A stretch of DNA of 64,000 bases from Durusdinium trenchii. Taxonomy: Eukaryota > Sar > Dinophyceae > Suessiales > Symbiodiniaceae. A program made the position numbers and the translations under genes. Where the stretch lies: contig CAXAMN010018613.1 in assembly GCA_963970005.1 (NCBI GenBank), positions 1 through 64,000 on the forward strand. The letters run 5' to 3'. The notes under the pieces were generated by a model that did no database searches, was not told where the DNA came from, and saw only the letters and a program-made list of their open reading frames with translations. Shown here piece by piece: positions 41,360-53,816 of the stretch (its first letter is position 1; each line of letters starts with the position of its first letter).

Positions 41360-41590
41360 AATTGGTTGGCTTACAACTTGACTTATAACTTGGCTATCTG
41401 GACTTACAACCCAGTCAAGCATACTTATAACCATGCTACGTGAGATATTTTGAGTTATAAGTGATGCACACTTTACAAGTGACTTGCATCTGGTTAGGTG
41501 GGTTGTAAGTGGACTTAGGTTCAACGAGAATCCAACGTGGCAAGTGGTTGTAAGTGGACTTAGCTAAGTGAGCTAAGTCCATAGGCTTCT
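41360..41590. repeat. Degenerate CTTACAAC / GTTATAAGT repeats
   Basis: Short units such as ACTTACAAC, ACTTATAAC, GTTATAAGT and TTGTAAGTGGACTTAG recur in both orientations. Similar units return at 42830-42925 (GTGGTTATAAGTCTGG), just before the second trinucleotide array. Confidence 0.6.
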
Positions 41591-42960
41591 CGTGGGTTTC
41601 CCAATTATGTAAACTTCTTCACATTTTTTGAGCGTTCCTTTCCACTCTTTTTGTGCGAGGGCATTTCGTTTCTTCTGTCGCTTGCGCGCAGACATTTTCT
41701 GCCAGCATTATTCCATTCTTTCATTCAACCCTGCTTTTATTCAAGAAACGGGCCAACAACTATCTAAGAAGATATTCGTCAAAGAGCTCAACTCCGACTA
41801 TGTCAGCTGCGTCTACGTGTGAACAAAATGGATTAGATCCACCTTGTTTCTGGTCTATCTTGCGCTGGTATATACAAAGAGTTTCCTGCAGGAAGTACTT
41901 CAACCAGTCGACTCTGGGGCTCTGGGTTTCTTTGACCGGTTTTTGTCAGAACCGGCTGTTTCGTTGGAAGAGGCTCACGTCAAATCTGTTTTGTACTGAC
42001 AGCATTGTTTTCAATTTATCAAGCCACACATTTGATGCATTTATCTGCTGCCAAGTTCTTTATTGCGCCAAAAAAATTGAGGCTTCGCTTTGTTACAAAA
42101 ATATGATGCCCGCAAAAAAATAGTATGACCCAATTTTTCCAAATTACGATGTCCCTAAAAAAGTTATGGCCCAATTTGGAAAACCGCTCTCGCAAAAAAT
42201 GCCGTATCAGGGCCGTATCAGACCCGTTTCAGAGCCGTATCAGGGCCGTATCAGGACTAAAACCTTGAAATTTGCATTTTCCACTCAAACCTGTTTCTTT
42301 TGTTCGGGGATGTCTCGGGATGTCTCAACTTTTCACCTGGTGATGACACAGAAGGATGCACCTCCGCCAGACGCTTAACAAATCCAAATTTCAAAAAGTT
42401 CCAGTAAGTGATGATCGAAATTATTTTCACTGTACCTTGTTGGAACGGCTTGTCTCTTCAAACAATGAATTGGTTCTGCGCTGGTTGTTTATGTTTGCGT
42501 TAGTCAAGGGGTGGTATTCACCACCTTGCGTGTCTAAAGCAACAAACGTTCTGGTTGATATTTTGAAGTAGGCTGCTGCAGCATTCCCAGACGACTGTGG
42601 GGCCAAAAAGCAAAAGAAATTATCTATATGTGTTCTTGCTTTTTGTTTCAATACAGCGGTAGTCTTTCAACAGAAATACACCAACATATTAGATCATCCA
42701 ACTGTTGGAAAAAGCGTTTGACCTGCTTTTGTTTGGTCCCCGTATGGTTTTTCAACTTAACATAGCATGTTTTTGCAACCCTCGTGCTCCAAACGTGGTC
42801 AATCCTCGTGCGTTAACGTGGCCGCGGAGCTAAGTGATCCTAAGTCTGTTATAACTCCCGCTAAGTCTGCAGGAAATCAGCGTGACCTAAGTGGTTATAA
42901 GTCTGGTTACAACCTAGATAAACCCAAAAAGCGCCAAAGTAGTTCTAGTACATTGTACGG
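41591..42960. other. No supported gene; short tandem repeat at 42201-42255
   Basis: The unit GCCGTATCAGG recurs about five times at 42201-42255, with one diverged copy (CCCGTTTCAGA). The ORFs of up to 156 codons around 41650-42120 show no recognisable domain. Confidence 0.5.
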
Positions 42961-43242
42961 CCACCACCACCACCACCACCACTACTACTCCTCCTACTCC
43001 TACTCCTACTCCTCCTCCTCCTGCTGCTGCTGCTAGTACTGCTGCCGCTGCCGCTCCTCCGGCTACTACAGCTACTAATGCTGCTGTTGCTACTACTACT
43101 ACTACAATTACTACAACTACTACAATTACTACAACTACAACTACTACTACTACTACTACCACTACCACTACCACCTACCACTACCACTACCACTACCTCT
43201 ACTACTACTACTACTAATACTACTTCTAATACTACTACTACT

Positions 43243-43293
<51 letters not shown>

Positions 43294-43415
43294 ACTACTA
43301 CTTACTACTACTTACTACTACTTACTACTACTTACTACTACTTACTACTTACTACTTACTACATACTACCGCTGCCACTACTACTACTACTACTGCTACT
43401 ACTACTCCACTACTA

Positions 43416-43455
<40 letters not shown>

Positions 43456-44145
43456 CGCTACTAACTACTACTAACTACTACTGACTACTACTACTAACTA
43501 CTACTACTACTACCACTACCACTACTACCACCACTACGACTACGACTACTACTACTACTACTGCTACTACAAACTACTAACTACTAACTACTGCCTACTA
43601 ACGACTAACTACTAACGACTAACTACTAACGACTGACTACTAACGACTAACTACTAACTACTAACTACTAACGACTAACTACTACTTTACTACTACTACC
43701 ACTACTACTACTACCACTACTACTACCACTACTACTACTACTACCGCCACCACCACCACCACCACTACTACTACTATAACTGCTAGTACCACTACCACTA
43801 CCACTACTACTACTACTACTACTACTCCTACTACTACCACCGCCACCACCACTACTACTACTACCACTACTATTACTACTAGTACCACAACTACCACGAC
43901 CACTACCCCTCCCACTACCACTGCCACTACCACTACCACTACTACCACCACCACGACCACCACCACCACCACCACCACCACCACGACGACGACTACTACT
44001 ACTATACTACTACCACTACTACTACTACTGCTACTACTACTACTACCACCACTACTACTACTACTACCACCACAGTACTAATACTACAATTACTACTAGC
44101 ACCACGACCACCATTACCACTACCCCCACCACTACCACTACTAGT
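42961..44145. repeat. Second long ACT/ACC trinucleotide array
   Basis: About 1.2 kb. It starts with (CAC)n, (TCC)n and (TGC)n, then (ACT)n, TTACTACTAC units, a block of ACTAACTACTAACG units (43570-43680), and again ACT/ACC mixtures with an ACC run at 43950-43990. Long homopolymeric ORFs are artefacts of the repeat. Confidence 0.95.
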
Positions 44146-44159
44146 AAATAGGTGACGAT

Positions 44160-44540
44160 GCAAAGACCAAGCTCAACGCCAGACGTCCTGTGTTGAGATT
44201 GGTTGTGGCCCTTTCCACCAACGGGACCTTGGTTGGGGCCCGGTCCTCCAACGGGTCGAGAGCTGACCGGACCTCAAGCGAAGACCCATCTGATCCAGTT
44301 GACGCGGTCCCACTGGAGCCATTTGAGACTCTGCCTGCGTGGGCCCAGTTCAAGCACTCCATGCGAACCAATGGTTCCAGTAGGCATTGCCTCCATCCGA
44401 GCCGATGGTCCCAGTTGACCCACTTGAGACTTGAGACACTGTCTCCATCAGAGTCGCCGGTCCCGGCTGATTGAGTCGAGACATTCTCTCCATCAGAACC
44501 AATGGTCCCAGTTGACCCAGTTGAGACACTGCCGGCCCCC
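44160..44540. repeat. Minisatellite with GGTCCCAGTTGACCCA units
   Basis: After a decayed hairpin (44167-44202), units of about 60-75 bases containing CATCAGA, GGTCCCAGTTGACCCA and TTGAGACACTG recur at about 44380, 44440 and 44500. They share the TTGACC core with 40054-40140. Confidence 0.65.
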
Positions 44541-44889
44541 TGTGCCGGCGCACTCAAAATTGATTGTTTTCGCGACATTTCAAACGTTTCGGTGTTTGAG
44601 TGGTGCAATTTGAGCGTTACAGATGTGGTGGTCAATGAACGGATGAGGTGATGATGACGCAGCGACGCGAAAACAAATTGAAGAACTTACTCATTTATTT
44701 TCAACCCTTACTTGAGCTCAGTGACTGTCTAATATTTTGTCCACAAACCAGAGAACCAAAAAGGGCATGTGGGTGCCTGTGATATGCTGAGAATTCTTGC
44801 GCGTGTATCATGTAGCTAACAAATTACACCACCGTAGACCCCAAACGGTTTGCGCTTTTCAAAACCGGAACACTCTGCAACTAGGGCTT

Positions 44890-45990
44890 ACGACGTCCAG
44901 AGCTGGGAGACAAAGGATTGCAAGCAGAGGCGGCCACAGCAGTCCAGAGCTGGGAGACAAATGTAGACACAGGGAGACAAATGTAAAGGATTGCAAGCGA
45001 CACGCAGCCCAGGGGCAGACACAGCAGTCAGAGCTGGGAGACACGTGTAAAATTAAGGGTTGCAAGGCAGAGGCAGACGCAGCAGCCCAGACCTAAAAAA
45101 CAAATGCAAAGGATTGCAGGGCAGAGCAGCTGGGAGACTGCAAGCGAGAGGGGGAGAGAGGAGGCACATGTAAAGGAAAGAAGGAAGACAAGGCGGACAC
45201 AGTGACCAACAAGAAGCGGGGCAACAAGGGAGACAAGAAGAAACAGAAGGGAGACAAAACGGACACAGTACCCAACAAGAAGGGAGACAAGACCGGAGAC
45301 AAAGGGAGACAAGAAGGGAGACAAGGCGGACACAATGACCAACAAGAAGGGAAACAAAAGGAAATAGAAGGGAGACAAGACAGACACAGTGACCAACAAC
45401 AAGGGGGACAAGACCAGAGACAAAAAGAAACAGAAGGAAGACAAGGCGAACACAATGACCAACAAGGAAGGAGACAAAAGGAAACAGAAGAGACAGAAGG
45501 GAGACACTCGGAGACAAATGAACAGAAATGCTACATGGTTGACGGAAAAGGCGGACAACAGCAGCAACAGAGCTGGGATGACAGACCTGGGAGACAAATG
45601 AATAGAAATGCTACATTGCCAGCGGACACCAGACCTGGGAGACAAATGAATAGAAATGCTACATGGCCAGGGGCGGACAGTGACAGACCTGGGAGACAAA
45701 TGAATACAAATGTTGCATCGCCAGCGGAAAAGGGCGGACACCAGCAGTGACAGACCTGGGAGACGCTACATGGCCAGCGGAAAAGGGCGGACACCAGCAG
45801 CGACACAAAGGGCGGACACATCTTAAGAAAGAATTGAGAAACCCTACGGAACGGCAAACTGTTTCGGGAATGAATAGAAATGTTGCATCGCCAGCGGAAA
45901 AGGGCGGACACCGGAGACAAATGAAAAGAAATGCTACATGGGCCAGCGGGCGGGCACCAGCAGCGACACAAAGGGCGGACACATTTTAAG
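44890..45990. repeat. Purine-rich minisatellite (GGGAGACAAATG family)
   Basis: The first part (44890-45510) is a degenerate purine-rich array with GGGAGACAA in many variants. The second (45510-45990) is more ordered: units of about 60-75 bases with CTGGGAGACAAATGAATAG, AAATGCTACATGGCCAG and GCGGAAAAGGGCGGACACCA recur at least five times. Pro/Leu/Cys-rich ORFs on the opposite strand result from the repeat. Confidence 0.85.
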
Positions 45991-48900
45991 AAAGAACTGG
46001 GAACCCGTAACAGTAAACTGTTTGGGGAAGAAGGCACCACTACTTGCATCATACTCGTTTATCCTGCTTGTTCCTGGAACAATGTCTAAGTTTAGGGTTG
46101 ACATTTTACCTACAAATAATTTTGTGTGTTTGGCATAACGGCTCGTTTCCCAGCATGCAGTTGCCTTGATGGGCCAGGTGTCGAGTGAGAGCGATGCTCA
46201 AATGATCGGCCGCTGCTCGCAGCTTGGTTGATCAAGTGGGATGTCAGGTAGTCGGCTCCAAGACAATTGTGGTGCAAGGACGAATATACATTGTAATTTG
46301 AATTTGCGTCATTGGATGTAATAGCTGAATCAATGCCAGAACCATTTGTGCTCGTTGTTTGGTGCAACAAGATCCTTTCAAGGTTTGACTTCAATAGCGT
46401 TTTTTGGAATAGGCCTTGCACTAAATAAATATTCCAGGGGGTACGTCGATGGGTGGAATAATTCTGGAATCATTTTCTTGGAATCATTTCTTGAGAGGGG
46501 GGTTCATAGGGGTTTCAACGATGTACCAGAATCATTTTTACATACTAAATTGATGATTGCTGCGTTTTTCAATGTCATGTTTGAATGCGCCTGAGAAGAT
46601 TCATTTGTGTTTATTTGTGTTTATAGAGTTTGATCTCAGTTGTATCAGTTTGTCAGGGGGAGTGCATAGACTAGTCTGCAGATTTCAGGAAATTATTCTG
46701 ACCGTGGATGACGGTCAGAATCATTATCAGCAACCCACCTCACAACCCCCCCCCAGAATCATTAAAAAAGATGCCTGGCGGGTTGACGTGAGCCCCCTTT
46801 AACGCAACCCCTATTGTTGGACGCTCCATGGCAGACATGCGGTTTACTGTATTGCTGCCAAGTATGTGGATCTGAGTGAAAATTGTAAATGCAGTTAAAA
46901 GCCATGTGTACTGAAAAGGCCTGGATTGGAAAGACTCCTCACTGGCCAGGTGCAATCTCACTCGGGCACCCAACCCAGATGGCTCAGAGAGCCGTGTGGT
47001 GGTTGATTGGTACTATGGCGAGGTGCACGAGACGAAATAGCCACAAGAAGGGCAGATGATCTAGACTAGACGTCCAAGGCATCAAACTTATATAAGGGGA
47101 CCACAGTGGAGAAAGTTTGTCAATTTCCGGGCAAAAGTTGTCCAACCGCCAGTCTTTGCATGGACTGAATCAAGCATCACTGGCAAAGTCTCGAAGGAAG
47201 TTTGACAAACTCATTGCTGAGCGCGCTTTAGGCCCTTATATATATATATAGGTACATACAATATTAGTAAACATACAGTATATCTATGGTATTTTTTTTG
47301 CCAGGTGAAGAACGGGATGGAGCCCTGGCTCTTCGAAATGACAAAGGCCAGGTGGTTTTCAGTTTGCAAACTTTGCACATGAATCGATGGCCAGTGGGTT
47401 CTTGTAGTTGATTTATGAGAAACTACTGAAAGTGTCAGCAAATTGCAGTCCCCAGTGGGCCTTCCCGGGCCTTCCCACATAGAAGGATTCCATGTATCAT
47501 TGTGAAGAACCTTGACGAGAGTCTGCCAGATTTTGTCTGACGAGAGTGCAAGTGCCAACGTTTTGGCCGGGCATCCTATCCCTGGCTGTGGCTTTCAACC
47601 AGTTCACCATTCTTGTTTCAGGCACAGAAATATGCTTTGTCCAGCCAAGAGCACCACAAAGTAACAAAGTTATTTAAAATGATATGAACGATTCTTTCCT
47701 CTACACTGAGGAGATCCAATTGCGTGGAGCGCTGATGAAGCCGAACAGCCAGTGGTAGGGTCCTTGGGACCTTGGTGCCTTGCAGCACTTTGCAGTGCCT
47801 TGCAGTGCCTTGCCGGTTGTCACTCATGGCCTCAGTGAGCGGACAAGGAGCGCTATTCTTGGACGCTTAACAAGGCGTCGATACTTTTTGGCTTGTATGA
47901 GCTGGTGTTAACATGGGTTCGTCAAGGATGGCATGGAAGTATCACTCTCATCCGGGTTGATTCATCAAGTGATCAACTGAGTGAACTGATGAGTCAACAT
48001 CGAGGCTTTTCTATGCCCGTGTAGCATATGCGATCCACGGAGCTGAAGAGGCAAGATCACCAAATCAAGGAAGTTTGGATTTGTGTTTGTTGTTTTTTGC
48101 TTTGAACGTTTTGCTTTTTTGAGCTTATGGAACTTCCCAGCTCAGGGCTCTTACGTGCCATTCCACATCTCCGTGGGTCCTTTAGAAGCGCCAATGGCCG
48201 GATATCCCCAGCATCAAGTTGACTTATCAAGTTGTCGATCAACATGGATCAGAAAAGGAAAAAAACATACAAACACATGTAATTAGGAAGTTGTCGAGCA
48301 TCACTTTGACATCTTGATTCTAGCAATGTCCAATGAAGTCTGATGCTGCCACGAACAGAAGGTAGTACTGTAGCATTGTAGCATTGCTGTAGCATGCATA
48401 GCTTCACAGAACGGGACTTGGGTAGGTGGACTGTTGAAGGCGCAGAGCAATCCCGAGGTAAAAGTCAACGGCCCATATCGTGCAAACAACGAGCAGTGCT
48501 CCTTCGTTTTGGATGCCTCTGGTAGTCTGGGCCTTTTGCTGTTGCTGCTACCTGTGGGACCAGTTGTTGAAAGTCTGGCAAAGGTTCACAGTTCTCATGT
48601 GACTAGTCACATGTCGTCAAAAGACATCATCAGTTTTGTACATGTTGATACCAACCTTATGATATTTGCATGATGTGTGTTGAAGAAAGGCCAGCTTTGC
48701 AAGAGTGTGCTGTGACAGAGGTCGTGCACGTGAAATCATGTATTCCTTGGACACGTTGGGTCGACGACTCACAGAGGGCGAGGCTGGGAATATGTTTGCA
48801 ACATACTTTGATGTCTTTCGGCTGCCGATATGACCTGCCTTTGAAGTAGAGGAGTTGCTTTGGTCAATCACATGTGGCGCGACGACCAAACACGCCCGGC

Positions 48901-51900
48901 TCGGTCTACACAGTTGCTTCAGTTGCTTTGGAAGGATCGGATTGCTCGTTTTGTGTCAGCAAGACGAACTTGAAACCCCATCTATATAGAAAGGTCTTTT
49001 TCATGCACCGGGCTTGAGAGATAATGTTAAGATAGAAGTTAGAAGTGATTCTTGCTTGGAAAGCTTTCTCTCGGCAGTGTGTTAGTGCGAGGGGACGATT
49101 TGGGTGTGCCTGGAACCACAGGAGACAACTCTGATGATGTTGTCCCTCAAAGAACATGCCGACCTACATGTGATACCTCTCTTCACTCACCACTACCTTG
49201 AGTTTTCACCTTTTCAGTTGGAAAGACCACAACAACGATGCAAAACACCCGTTTGACTGAGAAACTGCTTCCTCACAAACCCCTTCGCTGAATTTTCTGT
49301 CACGCGGCTGGGCACTGTGCTGTGGCGTCTCCGAGGGACACCTGCAGCGACGCGTGACGAAGCACTGGGGATAGACCTGTGGTCTTATGTGGTCTGTGGT
49401 TGGTCTGTCCAGTCAGCCCCCAAGCCTTTGCTTCGCCAGCTGACCCGCACAGGCACGAATGCTGCAAAACTCTAGCTTGCCAGTGGGGAACCCAAGAACC
49501 AGTCCTGCACAAACTGAGGCTGAAGCAACTGAAATAAGTCTATGGCCACGAATGTCAGCGTTATTTGTACAGCACTGGTCCCTGGTTTGCTCGTTGTCCT
49601 TCTCTTGTACCATTTGAGGATATCAATTCCGGGCTGCAGTATATGCGGAGCTGGCAAGTTTGCTGAAGTTGGACAAATTTGCAGCACAATTTGGCCGTGA
49701 ACAAGTCAATTCGACTTGTGTCCTTCCTCCTAGCACGGATTGATTTCGTTGGCTCTTGTCATCATCCAAGCAAGTAGAAGCGCGCAGGTGGCGCGTGAGA
49801 CAGCTGGCAGCTGGAAGTGATGACCAGCAGGACCTCATTGTGCACTCCTCATTGTCAAAGAGATTTTTTGCTAGTTGCGTCATGCTCTTGTCCTCAGAAG
49901 CACTGAAACCATGCATTGAAGCATCGCCAAAGCAGAGGTGCCGAGTGCTATGGTCGAAATCGCCGAAATTGAGAACTCGCGCAGTTCGCAGCTATTAGTC
50001 AAACAGGCGAGATGCACAATCATGTCGAAGCTCCTATTTGTTCAAGAACACTTGGAAGATTTGTGCCTCCGTGGACAGTTGAACTATTTCTCAATCCCAA
50101 ACAGGCTCGATCATTTGAACTAACAAACTAGAAAAGTCCAAGCGGCCTAGTCAATGGGTGAATTCAGCATGAGCAAGTCAGGAGCATACTGTTGAGACTT
50201 GCTTGTCCCAGGCATTGCTGAAAGAAGGCCACAGCAGCGGAACGAAACGGCACCCCAAGAGTAAGGGTCCGCAGCGCACACAGACTAGGATTTTTCTCGG
50301 GTTCAAATTGGGACTCATGAATTGACATCATGAACAGGATTGCCGCACATTCCCACAAGACTATATAAGACTATTTTTCGACCTTGTAAACGAGCCAACA
50401 ATAGCAGTAGCACAATCCGAAAAGTCTGATGGCGCAAAGTTTGGAGGTTGTTTTTGTACAGAGCGAGAGCTAGAATTCTCAAGCGTTGCAGCACCAATTT
50501 GAATCTACATAGGAACCTTATCCTGCCACTCTTGCAGGTCTTTACGTCTTCACAGCGGAGGTGTATGATGCGCTGTACCCAAGTCTTTGATCCCAGAATC
50601 TGGCACAAGAATACCAATGCCATGCTGTGCAAAAGAAGCTCTATATAATCCCGAAATCGGGCGACATGGATTCAAGGTTTGGTGGCAGCAGTCAACACCA
50701 CTGTGCTTGTGGACAAGAAGGCAGATAGAGATCGAATCCACCGGACTAATAAGTTGTAGGGTCTTTGCTTCTAACCGTGCAAGATGTGGTCTTTGCTTTA
50801 CGTGCACGGCTGAGAGTGGATAGACCTAGGTTACTACATAGCCATTCCAGTTGGGTGAGCTAGTTTTGCCTTTTTAAAAAATTTGTGTATACAAGTTCGG
50901 ATAGTCTTGGTAGTCTGACATTATGTGGCACTTTTAGATCTGTGACACAAATAGGCTGTGCTGTATGCTTGCGACCTTGTCGTCAATTGTGGGCTGAACA
51001 GGAGAACCTGCCTGTGCTTGGGGGCCCAGAGTTACGTTGAAATGGAGCTTGAAGCGTAATCACTGATTCCTCCTCCTTCAAAATTATCTATCATGGAACA
51101 AGACCCTTATGCAGAATCTGCTCGTTGGGACACAGCTCGATTGATATAGAAAAAGCTAGAATGTTTGAGCTTCCCACGATTCCCCAAGCTTTGTTCCAGA
51201 CTGCCAATACCAGTATGGAACACGTCCAGGGCTCATCCATGTCCTGGTACCCGGGTACCCCAACGATAACATAGACTGTGGGGAATATCGCACTATTCCT
51301 GTTTTGACATGTTTTATTTCTCCGGTACAATCAGGCCGCCACTGCCTTCCTACCTCATGCAACACACGTTGAAATCGACACTGCTGAGGATTATGGCGGA
51401 AGGCCCATCGGCAAAGATTGGCCCGTCAGATCCTGCACAAAGCTGAGAACACTTTGACGGAGCTTGAGATGCCCAACATTGAAGTTGATTCGGCTGTGAA
51501 CATGGTGCGATCCTAAGGTGGAAGCGACCTTCATTCAAACATGCATTGTGCTCACCCCAGTGCACAACACAGCAGGTGACAATGGTTGGCAGCAAAGGCT
51601 GCAGCAGAGTTGCTCATGAGGTAGCAGGAGTTTAAACCCATGCCCTTTTCTATTGGATGCTGCAGCAGAAGTGCTTGCGAGCATTTCTGTGATTTAGTTT
51701 GTCCAGGTGCAAACTACAAAGTCTGACATCGAGAGAACGCATGTGCACCGATGCCCAGCTTGAAGCCCCTAAACAGAGTTTTATCAGCCAAACCGGCTTG
51801 CAACGGACGCAGACATTGTCCGACACGCTTGAAAGACGCTGCTGAAACAGGTGTTGCAGTATGTTTGAAAGAACCAGTTCTGGTTGCTTAGATGCTCCAC

Positions 51901-53312
51901 ACACCGTGCGACTCTTGGTGGGCTGCCCAGGGTATTGTTGATGCGCGGCATCATGGGCCAACCCCGCAGCTATATGCGGGCATACAAAGAGGCCAAAAGC
52001 CAGGGCTATTGACAATATCAGATAGATAAGATAGCTTTGCATGGACAGATATGGAGGTTGAGCATGAGTCTCGGATAGGGATTGCACGGCAAGCTGCAAC
52101 TTCGCATGAAGCGATTATATCCCTGTTGCAAGTCCTGCTGGTTTCTTGTGCCCAAAAGCAAGCGTTAGATTCAGCTTTGTGATTTATGTAAAGAAACAAA
52201 CAAAAGGGAGATGACCAAAGGATGGTAGGGGCCCGACCATAATTTTTCACTCCTTTTTTCTTGCATGACATTTTTTGTTCGAATAGCATCTCTTCATGAA
52301 AGCCTTTTAGTCCAGACTGCTGGCTTTCTTTCTTTCAAAATGCCTCCACCCTCCGTGCTTCTCTGTGCAGCTCACGTGGACCTACAAGATCAGGGAGCGG
52401 CACGGAAGCGGTGGAGTGATTGGGATATGTGTGAAGACGTGAGCAAGCACTCCGAATGAAACTTGTGAGTAGAAAAATGTTGAAAGCAAAGAAAAGCCGG
52501 ATTCTAGTGACACTTGTGAGTAGAATTGAGGACTCGTTGAAGGTCAAGAGGGTCAAATCTTCACATCCTGGTCCACAGGTCCTGTCCTACATCTGTTGCA
52601 TCCCGATGTGCTTTTCAAAGAGGCGTTCTGACTGCCCTGCTGACATTTGCCAGGACATTGCCGGAGGTGTTAGCAATTCGCCAGGGCCCTGATGCAAAAG
52701 AACGTGAACCTTGCAATATCACAATTTGTTTGCAACGCTTTGACACTGGCTTAGTGGAGCTTACGGTCTCCAAGCGCCACAAGTACTTTTACACTTCATT
52801 GAGGCTCTGGATATACACCTCAGCGGATCGAGCTGACCTGCAAGCGGGCTTTGTTTATTCCTACAGGCAGTGTAGCATCCGCCATGGGAAAAAGCAAGAA
52901 ACACATTCAACTGGTAAGTTCTTCAGAGCTTTCTGACTCCAGGCTTTTGACATCCTCCTTGTTTGGCACCACAGAGAGCGAAGACAGACATCAGCTCAAT
53001 TGGAGTTTCTACTCTGCAAAAACACTTGCAGCTGACTGCATCTTTGAGCAAATCAACTTCGTAGACGTAAGTGGAAACTGAAGAAAGCAGCTTCTTGGCA
53101 CTTTGTAGCCTGAAGGCTCGCTCTGGAAAGAAACCTAGGGCCATCCGGCCAACAGCCAACCATGAAAACATCGGCCGAGGCCGAAAGAATCGTTCAAGCT
53201 AAGTGAGTACAAGGACTGCCCGACTTGGATTAGTCAAGGCTGTTGGTAGGAATATGAGCATATCATTTGTTTTGAATCATTTTGAATCCGGTATGAAGCA
53301 CCCCAGCAAGTC
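45991..53312. other. No supported gene
   Basis: I see no recognisable protein domain, tRNA or rRNA. Small repeats include a (TA)n run at 47228-47252, GCAGTGCCTT units at 47780-47815, GTAGCATT units at 48365-48395 and a duplicated CTTGTGAGTAG at 52460-52520. The stretch could be intron or intergenic DNA. Confidence 0.45.
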
Positions 53313-53816
53313 TTGATAGCAACAGCCCGCAAAAATATACAGTTCCTAAACTACCCCAAACCCTATGAAACATCGCGTGTTTTTCTCCGCAAGGATGAGC
53401 TTTTGAAAGCAGGCCACAGTTCAGAGGCTGGAGAGAGTGCGAGATGGAGTGTAGAGCTTGTTCAGTGCTTGGCTTTTGAACCAGGGGCCATTGAGAGACT
53501 TGGGTGTGCAGCCAACCACAGATGTGTTCGGAAGCTCAATGTTACATGCCCATTTGTGTTTGCATTTGCTTCATGCATAGTCATGCTCTTCATCCTGAGG
53601 GAATCCATTGCAGTCCTGCAAGTCGACACCGAACCCTTTGGCATGCATTGGGGGCCATTTGCTGGCACTTTGGATGTGTGTGGGCGCCTGGAGAGGTCGT
53701 TATGCCATCGAGATGCACGTTTGATGAGGAAAGAGTATGGCCAAGCCAAATCGAAGTTCTTTAGAACATTCTTGCTAAGCCCGCACAATGCTGTAATGTT
53801 TGGCCCCTTCGTTTGA
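53313..53816 (+). CDS. Unrecognised ORF, possible exon
   Basis: 167 open codons, one of the two longest non-repeat ORFs right of 46 kb. The product has a hydrophobic segment around residues 78-96 (FVFAFASCIVMLFILRE) that could span a membrane, otherwise mixed composition. No family is recognised. It may be a chance ORF, or an exon of a spliced gene. No conserved neighbour supports it. Confidence 0.15.
   Translation: MIATARKNIQFLNYPKPYETSRVFLRKDELLKAGHSSEAGESARWSVELVQCLAFEPGAIERLGCAANHRCVRKLNVTCPFVFAFASCIVMLFILRESIAVLQVDTEPFGMHWGPFAGTLDVCGRLERSLCHRDARLMRKEYGQAKSKFFRTFLLSPHNAVMFGPFV

Noticed and set aside
45028-45750. 237-codon Leu/Pro/Cys-rich ORF and overlapping ORFs on both strands
   Set aside because: They follow the periodicity of the purine-rich minisatellite.
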